Source of the DNA: Chloroflexota bacterium
GTDB taxonomy: Bacteria > Chloroflexota > Ktedonobacteria > Ktedonobacterales > Ktedonobacteraceae
Length of the DNA stretch: 37,645 bases
Direction: 5' to 3'
NCBI GenBank assembly: GCA_902812455.1
Contig: CADDZH010000046.1
Coordinates: 1-37,645 of the forward strand
This document shows, piece by piece, positions 15,871-25,766 of the stretch; position 1 is the stretch's first letter; the number at the start of each line of letters is the position of its first letter. Made by a program: the position numbers and the translations under genes. The notes under the pieces were generated by a model that ran no database searches, was not told where the DNA came from, and worked only from the letters and a program-made list of their open reading frames with translations.

Positions 15871-16524
15871 ATGGATGTCAGTCCAACCAGCCAGGACACA
15901 GTAACCAAAAGACACGCTCATACCCACATAGAGGGATTTCAGCACTGGATAGAGGGAGCGCATATTCAGTTCCCCAAATTCAAACATGATCATCCACCGG
16001 TCATCAATGTGAATCAGGAATTTGAAGAGCGATTAACCCTGGGGCAGAGGGTTGCTGATAAGGTGGCCGCTACTGTTGGTAGCTGGCCTTTTATCATTAT
16101 CCAGAGCTGCATCCTGGCAGCATGGATTGTTCTCAACATCACAGCAATAATCTATCGCTGGGACCCTTATCCTTTTATACTACTGAATCTAATGTTGAGT
16201 TTTCAAGCTGCATACGCAGCCCCATTTGTGATGATGTCCCAGAACCGCCAGGCTGAAAAAGACCGCCTGACTGCGCAGAATGACTACCAAACTGATTGCA
16301 AAGGCGAAGAAGAGATTCGCCACATCATGGAGCACCTCGATCACCAGGACACCGTCATCCTGGAGATTCTCCAGCGTATGGATGCTCAGCACAAGGAAGT
16401 CCTCTATCACCTCAGCCAGCTCGATCCCGGAATGGCCCGCCGCCTGGGCATGGACATTCAGGAGGTCAGCAGGGAAATCATCGAGGAAGAAGCAGAAGAT
16501 GGCGGTGTCGTTGGAAACTCATGA
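15871..16524 (+). CDS. DUF1003 membrane protein
   Basis: 217 residues. An N-terminal soluble part (1-60) leads to LGQRVADKVAATVGSW, then two membrane helices (about 70-90 and 95-118) joined by the RWDPYPFILLNLMLSFQAA loop. MMSQNRQAEKDR after the second helix is the core DUF1003 signature. A charged helical tail (EEIRHIMEHLDHQD onwards) likely forms a cytosolic coiled coil. The function of DUF1003 is unknown. GAGAGG lies about 6 nt before the ATG. It may share a message with the acyl-CoA dehydrogenase. Its stop is 15 nt from that of a convergent protein of similar layout. Confidence 0.8.
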   Translation: MDVSPTSQDTVTKRHAHTHIEGFQHWIEGAHIQFPKFKHDHPPVINVNQEFEERLTLGQRVADKVAATVGSWPFIIIQSCILAAWIVLNITAIIYRWDPYPFILLNLMLSFQAAYAAPFVMMSQNRQAEKDRLTAQNDYQTDCKGEEEIRHIMEHLDHQDTVILEILQRMDAQHKEVLYHLSQLDPGMARRLGMDIQEVSREIIEEEAEDGGVVGNS

Positions 16525-16539
16525 ATGAGACTGTTTCGC

Positions 16540-17175
16540 TTATGCGCTCTGCTTCTCGCTCTCGGAAGGAGCGGGAACACCGGTTGCCGCCTGCTGCTGG
16601 ATAAAAACATCTAGAGGAGTGGTAGCAGCGCCTTCGGCTTCCAGTTGTTGCAGGGAGATGCCATTTTTCTCTAGCAGATGTATCAACATCTTGGTCTGGC
16701 GCAGCAGTTCTGCATCCTGGGCGCAGAGATGCTTCATAATCTGTTCGATGTCGTGATAGGTGCTCATCGTTGTCTTAAAAGCCTCGTCAGCCTGGAGTTC
16801 CGCTTTCCGGCCTAAGACATTTTGACCGGTCATGATAATCGGCAACAGAACCAGTTGCAGAAAGTAGCTAGAGATTGAACCAAAGAGCAGTGCAAGAAAC
16901 ACATTGTTCGTGAAGACGCCAACAAGGCTACCAATGCCGATACCAGCAAACAGATAGGCCGTCCACATTGTACCCGTGTACCTGGTGAGCGCAACAGCAA
17001 GCTTGGTATTAAAACCCTTCTCCGCCAGCTCAGCTTCATGGAGTTGGTTGACATTGCGCGGCTGGTAATGATGAGGTATGTGTTGAAACAACCAGCTAGT
17101 AGGGTGCTGTGGATGCGCTTGCATCTGTGGCGCGGTCTCTGACTGGGCAGAGGCGGATGTCGTTTCTCCTTGCAT
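16540..17175 (-). CDS. DUF1003-like membrane protein
   Basis: 211 residues with the same plan as the convergent neighbour: a soluble N-terminus (1-60), two membrane helices (TAYLFAGIGIGSLVGVF and VFLALLFGSISSYFLQLVL), an IMTGQNVLGRKAELQAD segment comparable to MMSQNRQAEKDR, and a helical tail with DIEQIMKHLCAQD. It looks like a divergent paralogue. A Gln/Ala/Ser-rich leader precedes the core. The ATG at 17175 has GGAGG 10 nt upstream. Its function is unknown. Confidence 0.7.
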   Translation of the reverse strand: MQGETTSASAQSETAPQMQAHPQHPTSWLFQHIPHHYQPRNVNQLHEAELAEKGFNTKLAVALTRYTGTMWTAYLFAGIGIGSLVGVFTNNVFLALLFGSISSYFLQLVLLPIIMTGQNVLGRKAELQADEAFKTTMSTYHDIEQIMKHLCAQDAELLRQTKMLIHLLEKNGISLQQLEAEGAATTPLDVFIQQQAATGVPAPSESEKQSA

Positions 17176-17227
17176 ATGAATGAACCTCCGGTTATTGAAA
17201 TTGCCTATATGCTCAATTGTTTCTCAT

Positions 17228-17236
17228 ACTATAGCA
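17228..17236 (-). promoter_or_regulatory. Extended -10 promoter of the DUF1003-like gene
   Basis: TGC-TATAGT (17236-17228) is an extended -10 on the minus strand, about 53 nt before the start codon. The -35 is poor. Confidence 0.4.
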
Positions 17237-17379
17237 CCCTCCGGCCTTCTTGAATAGATGTTGAGCCTATCTTTAGCTCTTGATTTTTGGATACACTGGT
17301 GATATTCTCCTCTCACTCCTCCTTATGCCTGCCATCTGAAGGGAGCTTCTAATCATAGAGGACATAGAGAGGTCTACTC

Positions 17380-19206
<1,827 letters not shown>

Positions 19207-19218
19207 GAGGAAAGTATT

Positions 19219-20616
19219 ATGGCACAGGTTACAGATCGCCCTGGGCAAGATGGAGCTACTCCACCGGCAGAGGTGCTGCTAGAGGCACGCATGTGCAGCA
19301 AGACATACCAGGCTGAAGGCAAGCATCCGGCGACGCAGCCGCCGTTGGTGCTGGACTGTATCCAGCTCGAAATTCGCGCGGGTGAATTTGTGGCCCTGCT
19401 CGGCCCGTCAGGGTCGGGCAAGTCCACGCTGCTGCGCATTCTGGCGGGATTGATCCCGCCTTCCTCGGGGCAGGTCTACTTCAAAGGCCAGCTCCAGTAT
19501 GGCCCCAACCCGCACGTGGCGATCGTCTTCCAATCGTTTGCGCTCTTCCCCTGGCTCACCGTCTTGCAGAACGTCGAACTGGGCCTGGAGGCGCAGCCGC
19601 TCACACGCACCCAGCGCCTCAAACGCTCTCTTGCTGCCATCGACCTGATCGGCCTGGACGGCTTCGAGGACGCCTATCCCAAAGAACTCTCAGGTGGGAT
19701 GCGCCAGCGCGTCGGCTTTGCGCGGGCCCTGGTCGTTGAGCCGGAGCTGCTCTTCATGGATGAGCCTTTTAGTGCGCTTGATGTGCTGACAGCAGCCAAC
19801 CTGCGTAAGGAGCTGCTGGGGTTATGGAGAGAGCAAAATATGCCAACCAGGGCTATTCTGATGGTGACGCACAACATTGATGAAGCAGTGAGTATGGCGG
19901 ATCGTATTCTGGTGATGGGCGCTAACCCGGGGCGCATCCGTGTTGAGCTGCCAGGGCTACCGCTCGAACAACGCTCCATCCAGAGCGACGCCCACACGAA
20001 GCTGGTTGACCTCATCTACCGCATTATGACCAGCCCCCAGGAAGATGTCCATGCCCTGCTAGCTGCCAACCTGCCCCAGGCCAAAACCGGTGCGCTCGCC
20101 CCTCCTGCGCCGAAGCCCTACCAGGTGCTTCCTCATGTCGCCATTGGCGATGTGACGGGACTGGTGGAACTCGTGCATGCGCGCGGAGGACGCGAAGACC
20201 TCTATCAACTGGGGCGTCACCTGCACCTGGAACTCGACGAGCTGCTGCCGCTGGTGGAAGCGGCGGACCTGCTTGACCTGGCCGAGACCGAGGAGGGCGA
20301 TCTGGTGCTGACCGAAGCTGGCAAGCGCTTCGCGGAGGCCGGCGTACTGGAAGAGAAGCAGATCTTCCGCGAGCAGGCCCTGGCTCACGTCAGCCTGCTC
20401 CGCCACATCGTACAGGCTCTGGAGACTGCTCCAGGCCATGTCCTACCCGAAGAGCATTTCATGCAGTTCCTGGAGACCCACTTCGGCACCGAGGAGGCGC
20501 AAGAGCAACTGGAAACGGCCATCAACTGGGGCCGCTACGCCGAACTTTTCACCTTCCAGGAGAATCGTGGCGTGTTCCGGCTGGAGGAGGAACCTTCAAC
20601 TACTTCGGCCAGTTAA
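19219..20616 (+). CDS. ABC ATPase with C-terminal AAA-associated domain
   Basis: 465 residues. The ATPase domain (about 15-265) has Walker A GPSGSGKST at 62-70, Q-loop VFQSFALFPW, signature LSGGMRQR (about 157), Walker B LLFMDEPFSALD and switch His in VTHNIDEA. The spacing matches NitT/TauT-type ATPases. Residues about 300-455 form an extra domain (PHVAIGDVTGLVELVHARGG, then leucine-rich helices) like the AAA_assoc_C family. It powers the duplicated permease upstream. The extra domain may regulate transport, which is inference. Its last 17 bases overlap the convergent anti-sigma gene. Confidence 0.9.
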   Translation: MAQVTDRPGQDGATPPAEVLLEARMCSKTYQAEGKHPATQPPLVLDCIQLEIRAGEFVALLGPSGSGKSTLLRILAGLIPPSSGQVYFKGQLQYGPNPHVAIVFQSFALFPWLTVLQNVELGLEAQPLTRTQRLKRSLAAIDLIGLDGFEDAYPKELSGGMRQRVGFARALVVEPELLFMDEPFSALDVLTAANLRKELLGLWREQNMPTRAILMVTHNIDEAVSMADRILVMGANPGRIRVELPGLPLEQRSIQSDAHTKLVDLIYRIMTSPQEDVHALLAANLPQAKTGALAPPAPKPYQVLPHVAIGDVTGLVELVHARGGREDLYQLGRHLHLELDELLPLVEAADLLDLAETEEGDLVLTEAGKRFAEAGVLEEKQIFREQALAHVSLLRHIVQALETAPGHVLPEEHFMQFLETHFGTEEAQEQLETAINWGRYAELFTFQENRGVFRLEEEPSTTSAS

Positions 20617-22414
20617 AGACTTTCAATGTTATTGCCGGGCTGACAGCGCCTGGCGTATTTGTCTGGCTGCTCACCATCCAGGCGGTCGTATCTCCGTTCA
20701 CGGCCAGGAATTCTGCGCCATTGAGCGTTTCTCCGACGGTAATATCGGTTCTTGTGGCCGCGTCATACATCCCATAGCCTTCAGCATTTTGCCAGAGCAC
20801 AAAGTCTTTTCCAGCTTGCAGCGCCGAAGCAGTGCCAATTTGACTGAGCGCCATTGGAGCGGTAAATGCGGCATCATCCGGCGCATACATGTAGATCGTG
20901 CCCCGTACTCCGCTATCGAGAGGCGCTGGATAGAAGGCGTTCTCAGCCCATGGAGTAGACAGGTTGCCTGTATTTGGTGTAATGGCAGGCAATCGGCTAC
21001 CCGTAGCAGTAGCTACCGGCGTAGCAGCAGACTTTCCCTGGGCCAGGGAGACATTGCCGGCAGTGCTCAGGAAGAACAGGGTATTATCAACCACTACAGG
21101 GTGGAAAGACATACCATCCGCAAGGAATGGCTCTTTGACCGTTATGGTACGCTGCGTAGCCCACCCACGTGTAGGCCGGGGAAGGTTGATCGCCTGTTGA
21201 GTCCAGATATCGCTATGTAAATTCCCGTCGCTGGTTTGCCATTCCTGCGCCCAGTATACCTGCGAGCCATCGCTGTTGGCCGTGGGTGAGGTGATGATGC
21301 GCCCTGAGCTGGCAGTGGCAATCACCGTGGAAGGAGGGTTCTCTTTCGTGGTAGTACCCAGAGAAAAACTGAGCAGCCGCGATACACCGGCGTTATCAAC
21401 GGCGGCCACCAGCAATTTATCTTGCATGAACCATATACCCTGTATAGGCGAATAGATCCAATCTGGAGCAGTGGCCGAATCAAATGTTCCTGACAGCAAT
21501 GTTACAGGTGCCGGTAATATGAGTGCGCTTTCTGGTTGCCTGGGCGCAATAGAAAGATAATAGAGGCTCCAGGTGCGGATGGCATGAGGTAGCGGTGTAT
21601 TTTTATGCAAGACGGCCTGCGGCGTATCAAATTGTAGCCAGACCAGCCAGCCATTGGCGCTACCCAGCACAATCAACGGGCTGGCGCTTGGTTGCGAAAG
21701 AAGCGGGGTACTGATCTTCGTTGCCCGATCTAAGCGTTCTAGCATCCATCCATCATTTTTGCCATCGCCATAAGCCGTGTAGTAAATAGAGGTATTATCG
21801 GCAACAGCGCTCACTACATGGTCATATACCGTATTCGATGTATAGGTCACAGCCACGACATCAGTAGGATGGAGAATGCTGGCAGAGTTTGAGCTTGGTC
21901 CCTCAGCTACATGGTTTTGCGCCAGGAGCAGCAGAGAAGTGATGCCACCCATCATCAATGCTATGAAGAAAACCGCCGCCAGGCCAATGACGGCAAAGTG
22001 CCCCATAAGTGCGGGCTGGCGCTTTTTATGCTTACGCGCCACCGGAAGCACGGGAAGAGGTCCAGTGTCTGCTGTTGAAAAGGCAGTGAGAGAATCCGCG
22101 CTGGGTGAAGTATCTGCATATGCTTGCATGTAGGGTTTAAGGAACTCCGGCGGAGCAGGCACTGCTGATGGAGACTTCTGCATGAAGCGCGTATGCTCCT
22201 CTGCCAGCGCCTGCATGAGCTTCGTATATAAATTGAGAGAAGGCTCAACAGGCGGCAGGGCACGTACTTGCTCGCCTACGAAACGAAAGCGAGCCAGCGC
22301 TTCCCTACAAGAGGGGCACTGCTCTAGATGCGCCTCCAGTTCAGTCGTATCTACTTCGTTATCATTGAGTTCCCGATGTGCTGCAAGCAACATCTGTACC
22401 TGGATACAATTCAC
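20600..22414 (-). CDS. Anti-sigma factor with zinc finger and extracellular propeller-like domain
   Basis: 604 residues. The N-terminus holds an H-x3-C-x2-C anti-sigma zinc-finger motif (HLEQCPSC, about 29-36). One membrane helix follows (about 140-165, FAVIGLAAVFFIALMMGGI). The large external C-terminal region has repeated WxxS/NGWLVWLQF-type beta strands, suggesting a propeller-like sensor. It starts with GTG at 22414 inside GTGA, overlapping the sigma gene stop by four bases, so the two are made together. It should hold the sigma factor at the membrane until a signal releases it. Its 3' end overlaps the ABC ATPase gene by 17 bp. Confidence 0.8.
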   Translation of the reverse strand: MNCIQVQMLLAAHRELNDNEVDTTELEAHLEQCPSCREALARFRFVGEQVRALPPVEPSLNLYTKLMQALAEEHTRFMQKSPSAVPAPPEFLKPYMQAYADTSPSADSLTAFSTADTGPLPVLPVARKHKKRQPALMGHFAVIGLAAVFFIALMMGGITSLLLLAQNHVAEGPSSNSASILHPTDVVAVTYTSNTVYDHVVSAVADNTSIYYTAYGDGKNDGWMLERLDRATKISTPLLSQPSASPLIVLGSANGWLVWLQFDTPQAVLHKNTPLPHAIRTWSLYYLSIAPRQPESALILPAPVTLLSGTFDSATAPDWIYSPIQGIWFMQDKLLVAAVDNAGVSRLLSFSLGTTTKENPPSTVIATASSGRIITSPTANSDGSQVYWAQEWQTSDGNLHSDIWTQQAINLPRPTRGWATQRTITVKEPFLADGMSFHPVVVDNTLFFLSTAGNVSLAQGKSAATPVATATGSRLPAITPNTGNLSTPWAENAFYPAPLDSGVRGTIYMYAPDDAAFTAPMALSQIGTASALQAGKDFVLWQNAEGYGMYDAATRTDITVGETLNGAEFLAVNGDTTAWMVSSQTNTPGAVSPAITLKVFNWPK

Positions 22415-23238
22415 GTCTCGCTCACTTCCTGGTTATACAGGTTGATAAAACGCTCCCGCGCCCGCATCAAGCGCATTTTCACTGCTGACGCGCTGATATT
22501 CAAGACTCCGGCTATTTCTGCACAGGACAATCCATCATGCTCATAGAGCCACAGGCAGACAGCATACTTTGGTGGCAACTGCTTCAGGACACGCTCCACA
22601 ATCTCCCGGTCAGCCACCCGGCTCTCGAATCTACTCCCATCATAGCCATGCCGCTCGTACATCGAGCTTATGCTACTGGCTCGCCCATTGGCCGCGCTAT
22701 CGTCTTCAGCACTATTGAAGCCCTCAGAAGCTGTTCCACCTGATTCTGAGAGCACCCCGGCGCCAATGCCCCGGTCTTCATTAAACATCGAAAGCGGTAG
22801 CCAGGAAATCAAGCGGCGCCGGCGCAGTGTATCGGTCGTTGTATTAGCCGCGATACGATAGAGCCAGGCCGATAGCGCTCCCGGCTGCACAACTGTGCCG
22901 CTGAGCAAGGCTTTGTAAGCCTTCACGAAGACATCTTGTGCAAGATCATACGCCTGTTCGCGATTCCCTATCAGGTGATAGATGAAATTGGTAATTGGCC
23001 CCTGAAACCGCAGGAAGATTTCTTCAAAGTCGGCTACCTCAACTTTCTGCACCTGCTCTTGGGTAGCGGGTACAGCCAGCTCTGGATGCGTGTCGACCTC
23101 TAGCTCTTCCACGCGGGCAGCTTCTGCACAACTATCCTCATCTACTCCCAGGGGGCGCGTGGGACGCCCGTTACCTTCCATATTTATGGCCGGGCGTAAA
23201 CCACTATTCGTATTGAAGAGACGGATGGAGGAGTCCAT
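22411..23238 (-). CDS. ECF-type RNA polymerase sigma factor
   Basis: 275 residues. An unusually long, poorly conserved leader (about 1-70) precedes region 2 (EEIFLRFQGPITNFIYHLIG, DLAQDVFVKAYKAL, WLYRIAANTTTDTLRRR). A 45-residue Gly/Ser-rich linker follows, then region 4 (LPPKYAVCLWLYEHDGLSCAEIAGVLNISASAVKMRLMRARERF). It directs transcription of a small regulon and is paired with the membrane anti-sigma factor whose GTG overlaps its stop. The start is uncertain: AAGAAGG lies 12 nt before the ATG at 23238, a long gap. Confidence 0.85.
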   Translation of the reverse strand: MDSSIRLFNTNSGLRPAINMEGNGRPTRPLGVDEDSCAEAARVEELEVDTHPELAVPATQEQVQKVEVADFEEIFLRFQGPITNFIYHLIGNREQAYDLAQDVFVKAYKALLSGTVVQPGALSAWLYRIAANTTTDTLRRRRLISWLPLSMFNEDRGIGAGVLSESGGTASEGFNSAEDDSAANGRASSISSMYERHGYDGSRFESRVADREIVERVLKQLPPKYAVCLWLYEHDGLSCAEIAGVLNISASAVKMRLMRARERFINLYNQEVSET

Positions 23239-23440
23239 TGGTTACATCAACCTTCTTAATACATTCAATATAGCGCATCAATCCAGGACATATACCATTC
23301 TATGAGCCTTTAAACATCTTTGTTTCTAGCATAACATATTTGTATAGCTCCTGCTGTGAACCAGGAGACAATACAGGGAACATTTTCCCAACAAGCTTCC
23401 TTTATATTTTATAGTATATCATCCACATGAACCACGCTTC

Positions 23441-23469
23441 TTGTCATTCGTCATCGTTTCTGCTACCAT
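23441..23469 (+). promoter_or_regulatory. Promoter giving a leaderless holB message
   Basis: TTGTCA (23441-23446) and TACCAT (23464-23469), with an extended TGC just before it, are 17 nt apart. The usual 7-nt distance puts the transcript start at 23476, exactly the A of the delta' ATG. Confidence 0.6.
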
Positions 23470-23475
23470 GTGGCT

Positions 23476-24504
23476 ATGGCAACTCAGCAACCAACTCAAC
23501 CAGGCTGGAACATCGTTGGCCACACACACGCCATTGGCCTGCTGCGCCGTACCCTGCTCGCCCAGCAGGTTCGTCATGCCTACCTGTTTACCGGCCCGGA
23601 ACATATCGGCAAAACCTTGCTGGCTCATCGCTTTGCCCAGGTGCTGCTCTGCACGGGCGGCCCGGATGCTTCCATGCCTCCGCTAGACCCCTGCAATACC
23701 TGCCTCTCCTGCCGCAAAGTCATGCACGGCAACCATCCTGACCTGCATATCATTGCCAGGGAGCCGGACAAGCAGTTCATCCTTATCGAGCAAATACGGG
23801 CCTTACAGGCTGATGCTGCGCGCAAAACCTTGGAGGGGCACCGCAACGTATTCATTATCCGGAATGCCCATGAAATGAACGCGCAGGCGGCAAATTGCCT
23901 GCTGAAAACATTGGAAGAGCCTGAGCCGGATGTTGTCCTGCTCCTCACTGCACCCGATCCTGGCCTCCTCCTACCAACTATTCTCTCACGTGTCCAGCAA
24001 ATATCTATGCACTTGCTGACTACATCACAGATCAAAGCTGCCCTGCAAGAGCAGTGGGAGGTCGAACCCCAGCAAGCCGCCCTGATTGCCGCGCTGGCTG
24101 CCGGGCGTATGGGCTGGGCTGTGCAGGCAGTGGAGGATGAAGACCTGCTGGCAGAGCGCAAAGCGCAGTTGGAGATATTGATCAAATTGCCGGCGCTCGG
24201 TACTGTGCAGCGCTTTGATGTCGTACAGCAGCTTAATCTGGATAGCGAGAAAGTGCGCTCTACGCTCGAATTATGGCTGCTGTGGTGGCGCGATGTTGTC
24301 CTGGCAGCTAACAATAGTCTTGACCTGGCCGTCAATGTCGATATGCGCGACGTGCTGAAGCGCCACGCGGCAAAGATCGGAGCAAGCGAGGCTGAGCGTA
24401 TGGTCCGCGCTATTCTTGGCACGCTGGAAGCTCTCGACCAGAACGTCAATCCGCGTACCGCGCTCGAAGTTTTGATGCTCGATGTGCCCAGGATTGCCGG
24501 GTAA
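23476..24504 (+). CDS. holB: DNA polymerase III subunit delta'
   Basis: 342 residues of the clamp-loader AAA+ family. It has the P-loop variant GPEHIGKT (about 38-45), a four-Cys zinc module (DPCNTCLSCRKV plus an earlier Cys), AHEMNAQAANCLLKTLEEP (Walker B and sensor-1 region) and LLPTILSRVQQI (SRC-type motif). It helps load the sliding clamp during replication. The ATG at 23476 is preferred over a GTG six bases earlier, because the promoter places the transcript start exactly there and no Shine-Dalgarno is present. It ends 11 nt from the convergent nickel permease. Confidence 0.88.
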   Translation: MATQQPTQPGWNIVGHTHAIGLLRRTLLAQQVRHAYLFTGPEHIGKTLLAHRFAQVLLCTGGPDASMPPLDPCNTCLSCRKVMHGNHPDLHIIAREPDKQFILIEQIRALQADAARKTLEGHRNVFIIRNAHEMNAQAANCLLKTLEEPEPDVVLLLTAPDPGLLLPTILSRVQQISMHLLTTSQIKAALQEQWEVEPQQAALIAALAAGRMGWAVQAVEDEDLLAERKAQLEILIKLPALGTVQRFDVVQQLNLDSEKVRSTLELWLLWWRDVVLAANNSLDLAVNVDMRDVLKRHAAKIGASEAERMVRAILGTLEALDQNVNPRTALEVLMLDVPRIAG

Positions 24505-24515
24505 GGTACAAAGAG

Positions 24516-25628
24516 CTACGAGCTGCGGCTCCCCACCATTTCTGGTTTCACAGCCGGAGCAGAGGAGGTTACCTCAATATTGTCGTACTTCTTTATCTTA
24601 TACACAATGGTCGAGATGAGCCAGCTTAAGATGAAGAGGCCGATGATCACACCACCCAGAACGCCGAAATCCAGGTTGTTCAGGTAATTCCAGATGCCGC
24701 CATTCAGGTTAAACTCCATGGCGATGATGCTGAATACCTCAATCGTGCCCACAACCAAAGCGACCAGGACTGAGACAAGGGTAATATTCAGATTGTAGTA
24801 AAGCTTGCGTACCGGCTTCACAAACGCCCAGCCGTAAGCGCCGAGCATGAGGATGCCGTCGGTGGTATCTAACAAGCTCATGCCGGCAGTAAACAGGGCC
24901 GGGAAGATCAGGATGCTCCATACAGGTAGGCCTCTACCGGCCTCAACAGCGGCGATACCAAGCAGGCCAACTTCTGTAGCGGTATCAAATCCCAGGCCAA
25001 ACAAGAATCCAACCGGGTACATTTTCCAACTGCTATCGACAAGCTTGAGCAGCGGGCGGAAAAACCGCCCCATCAGCCCGCGCTGGTTCAAGAACTCGTC
25101 TAGCGTTTGATCGTTGTATTCTCCTCCTCTCTTTACCCTCTGGAAAGCCTGGAAAATTTCCCACAGCACGAGAAAGTTGATGATAGCAATTACGTAGAGG
25201 AAGACTGCAGAGACTCCTGTCCCGATTAAGCCACCAGCATTTTCGAGCGCCGGAATATATTTCTGGACAAAGATAGCGGCAATGGCAATAGCTATGCTTA
25301 ACGCTACCACAACGGTAGAATGGCCGAACGAGAAGAAAAAGCCTACCGCGACGGGCCTTTTCTTTTCTTGCATCAGTTTGCGGGTAACGTTATCAATGGC
25401 CGAGATATGATCGGCGTCAACTGCATGACGCAGGCCAAAGGTATAGGCCAGGAGAGCGGTGCCGAGGAGTGCGGCGTAATGTGTAGCAAAACCCACAATA
25501 GCGAGTACCCAGACGGCGATGTTAAAGATGATCAGCAGTGTATAGATGCCGATAACCTTTCCACGTAGCTCACCTGAGCAATCATTGAAAATACGAGAAA
25601 GGCTGGAAGCCAAGGGACCAGAACTCAT
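24516..25628 (-). CDS. NiCoT-family nickel/cobalt permease
   Basis: 370 residues with about eight membrane helices. The signature RHAVDADHI in helix II (His68, Asp71, Asp73, His74) binds Ni2+/Co2+ in this family, and LFGLGFDTATEVGLL is the second hallmark motif. It brings nickel or cobalt into the cell with high affinity. The ATG at 25628 is preferred because GGAGG lies 8 nt before it. The gene is alone and sits behind a promoter whose -35 is covered by a Nur-like palindrome, suggesting metal-dependent repression. No nickel enzyme is encoded in the window. Confidence 0.92.
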   Translation of the reverse strand: MSSGPLASSLSRIFNDCSGELRGKVIGIYTLLIIFNIAVWVLAIVGFATHYAALLGTALLAYTFGLRHAVDADHISAIDNVTRKLMQEKKRPVAVGFFFSFGHSTVVVALSIAIAIAAIFVQKYIPALENAGGLIGTGVSAVFLYVIAIINFLVLWEIFQAFQRVKRGGEYNDQTLDEFLNQRGLMGRFFRPLLKLVDSSWKMYPVGFLFGLGFDTATEVGLLGIAAVEAGRGLPVWSILIFPALFTAGMSLLDTTDGILMLGAYGWAFVKPVRKLYYNLNITLVSVLVALVVGTIEVFSIIAMEFNLNGGIWNYLNNLDFGVLGGVIIGLFILSWLISTIVYKIKKYDNIEVTSSAPAVKPEMVGSRSS

Positions 25629-25681
25629 GTATCTATCCTCCTGCTGCATCAATCAGGGCATCTTTCACCGTGATGTAGAGG

Positions 25682-25722
25682 ATCATACCATCAAATTTTC
25701 GCTATTGCAAGTCTTTTGCAAT
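25682..25722 (-). promoter_or_regulatory. Nickel permease promoter with Nur-like operator
   Basis: TTGCAA (25710-25705) and TATGAT (25687-25682, extended by TGG) are 17 nt apart on the minus strand. The -35 is one half of the perfect palindrome ATTGCAA-GTCTT-TTGCAAT (25704-25722). This equals TTGCAA-N5-TTGCAA, the published consensus for the nickel-responsive Fur-family repressor Nur of Streptomyces. Predicted start near 25675, leader about 47 nt. Confidence 0.65.
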
Positions 25723-25766
25723 TGAGAAATGCATCCATTTCAGGAGGGCGTATAGATGCCTGTGTA

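Noticed and set aside
13801..17175. Genomic island around the AadA-like gene
   Set aside because: No tRNA, integrase, direct repeats or transposase was found next to it.
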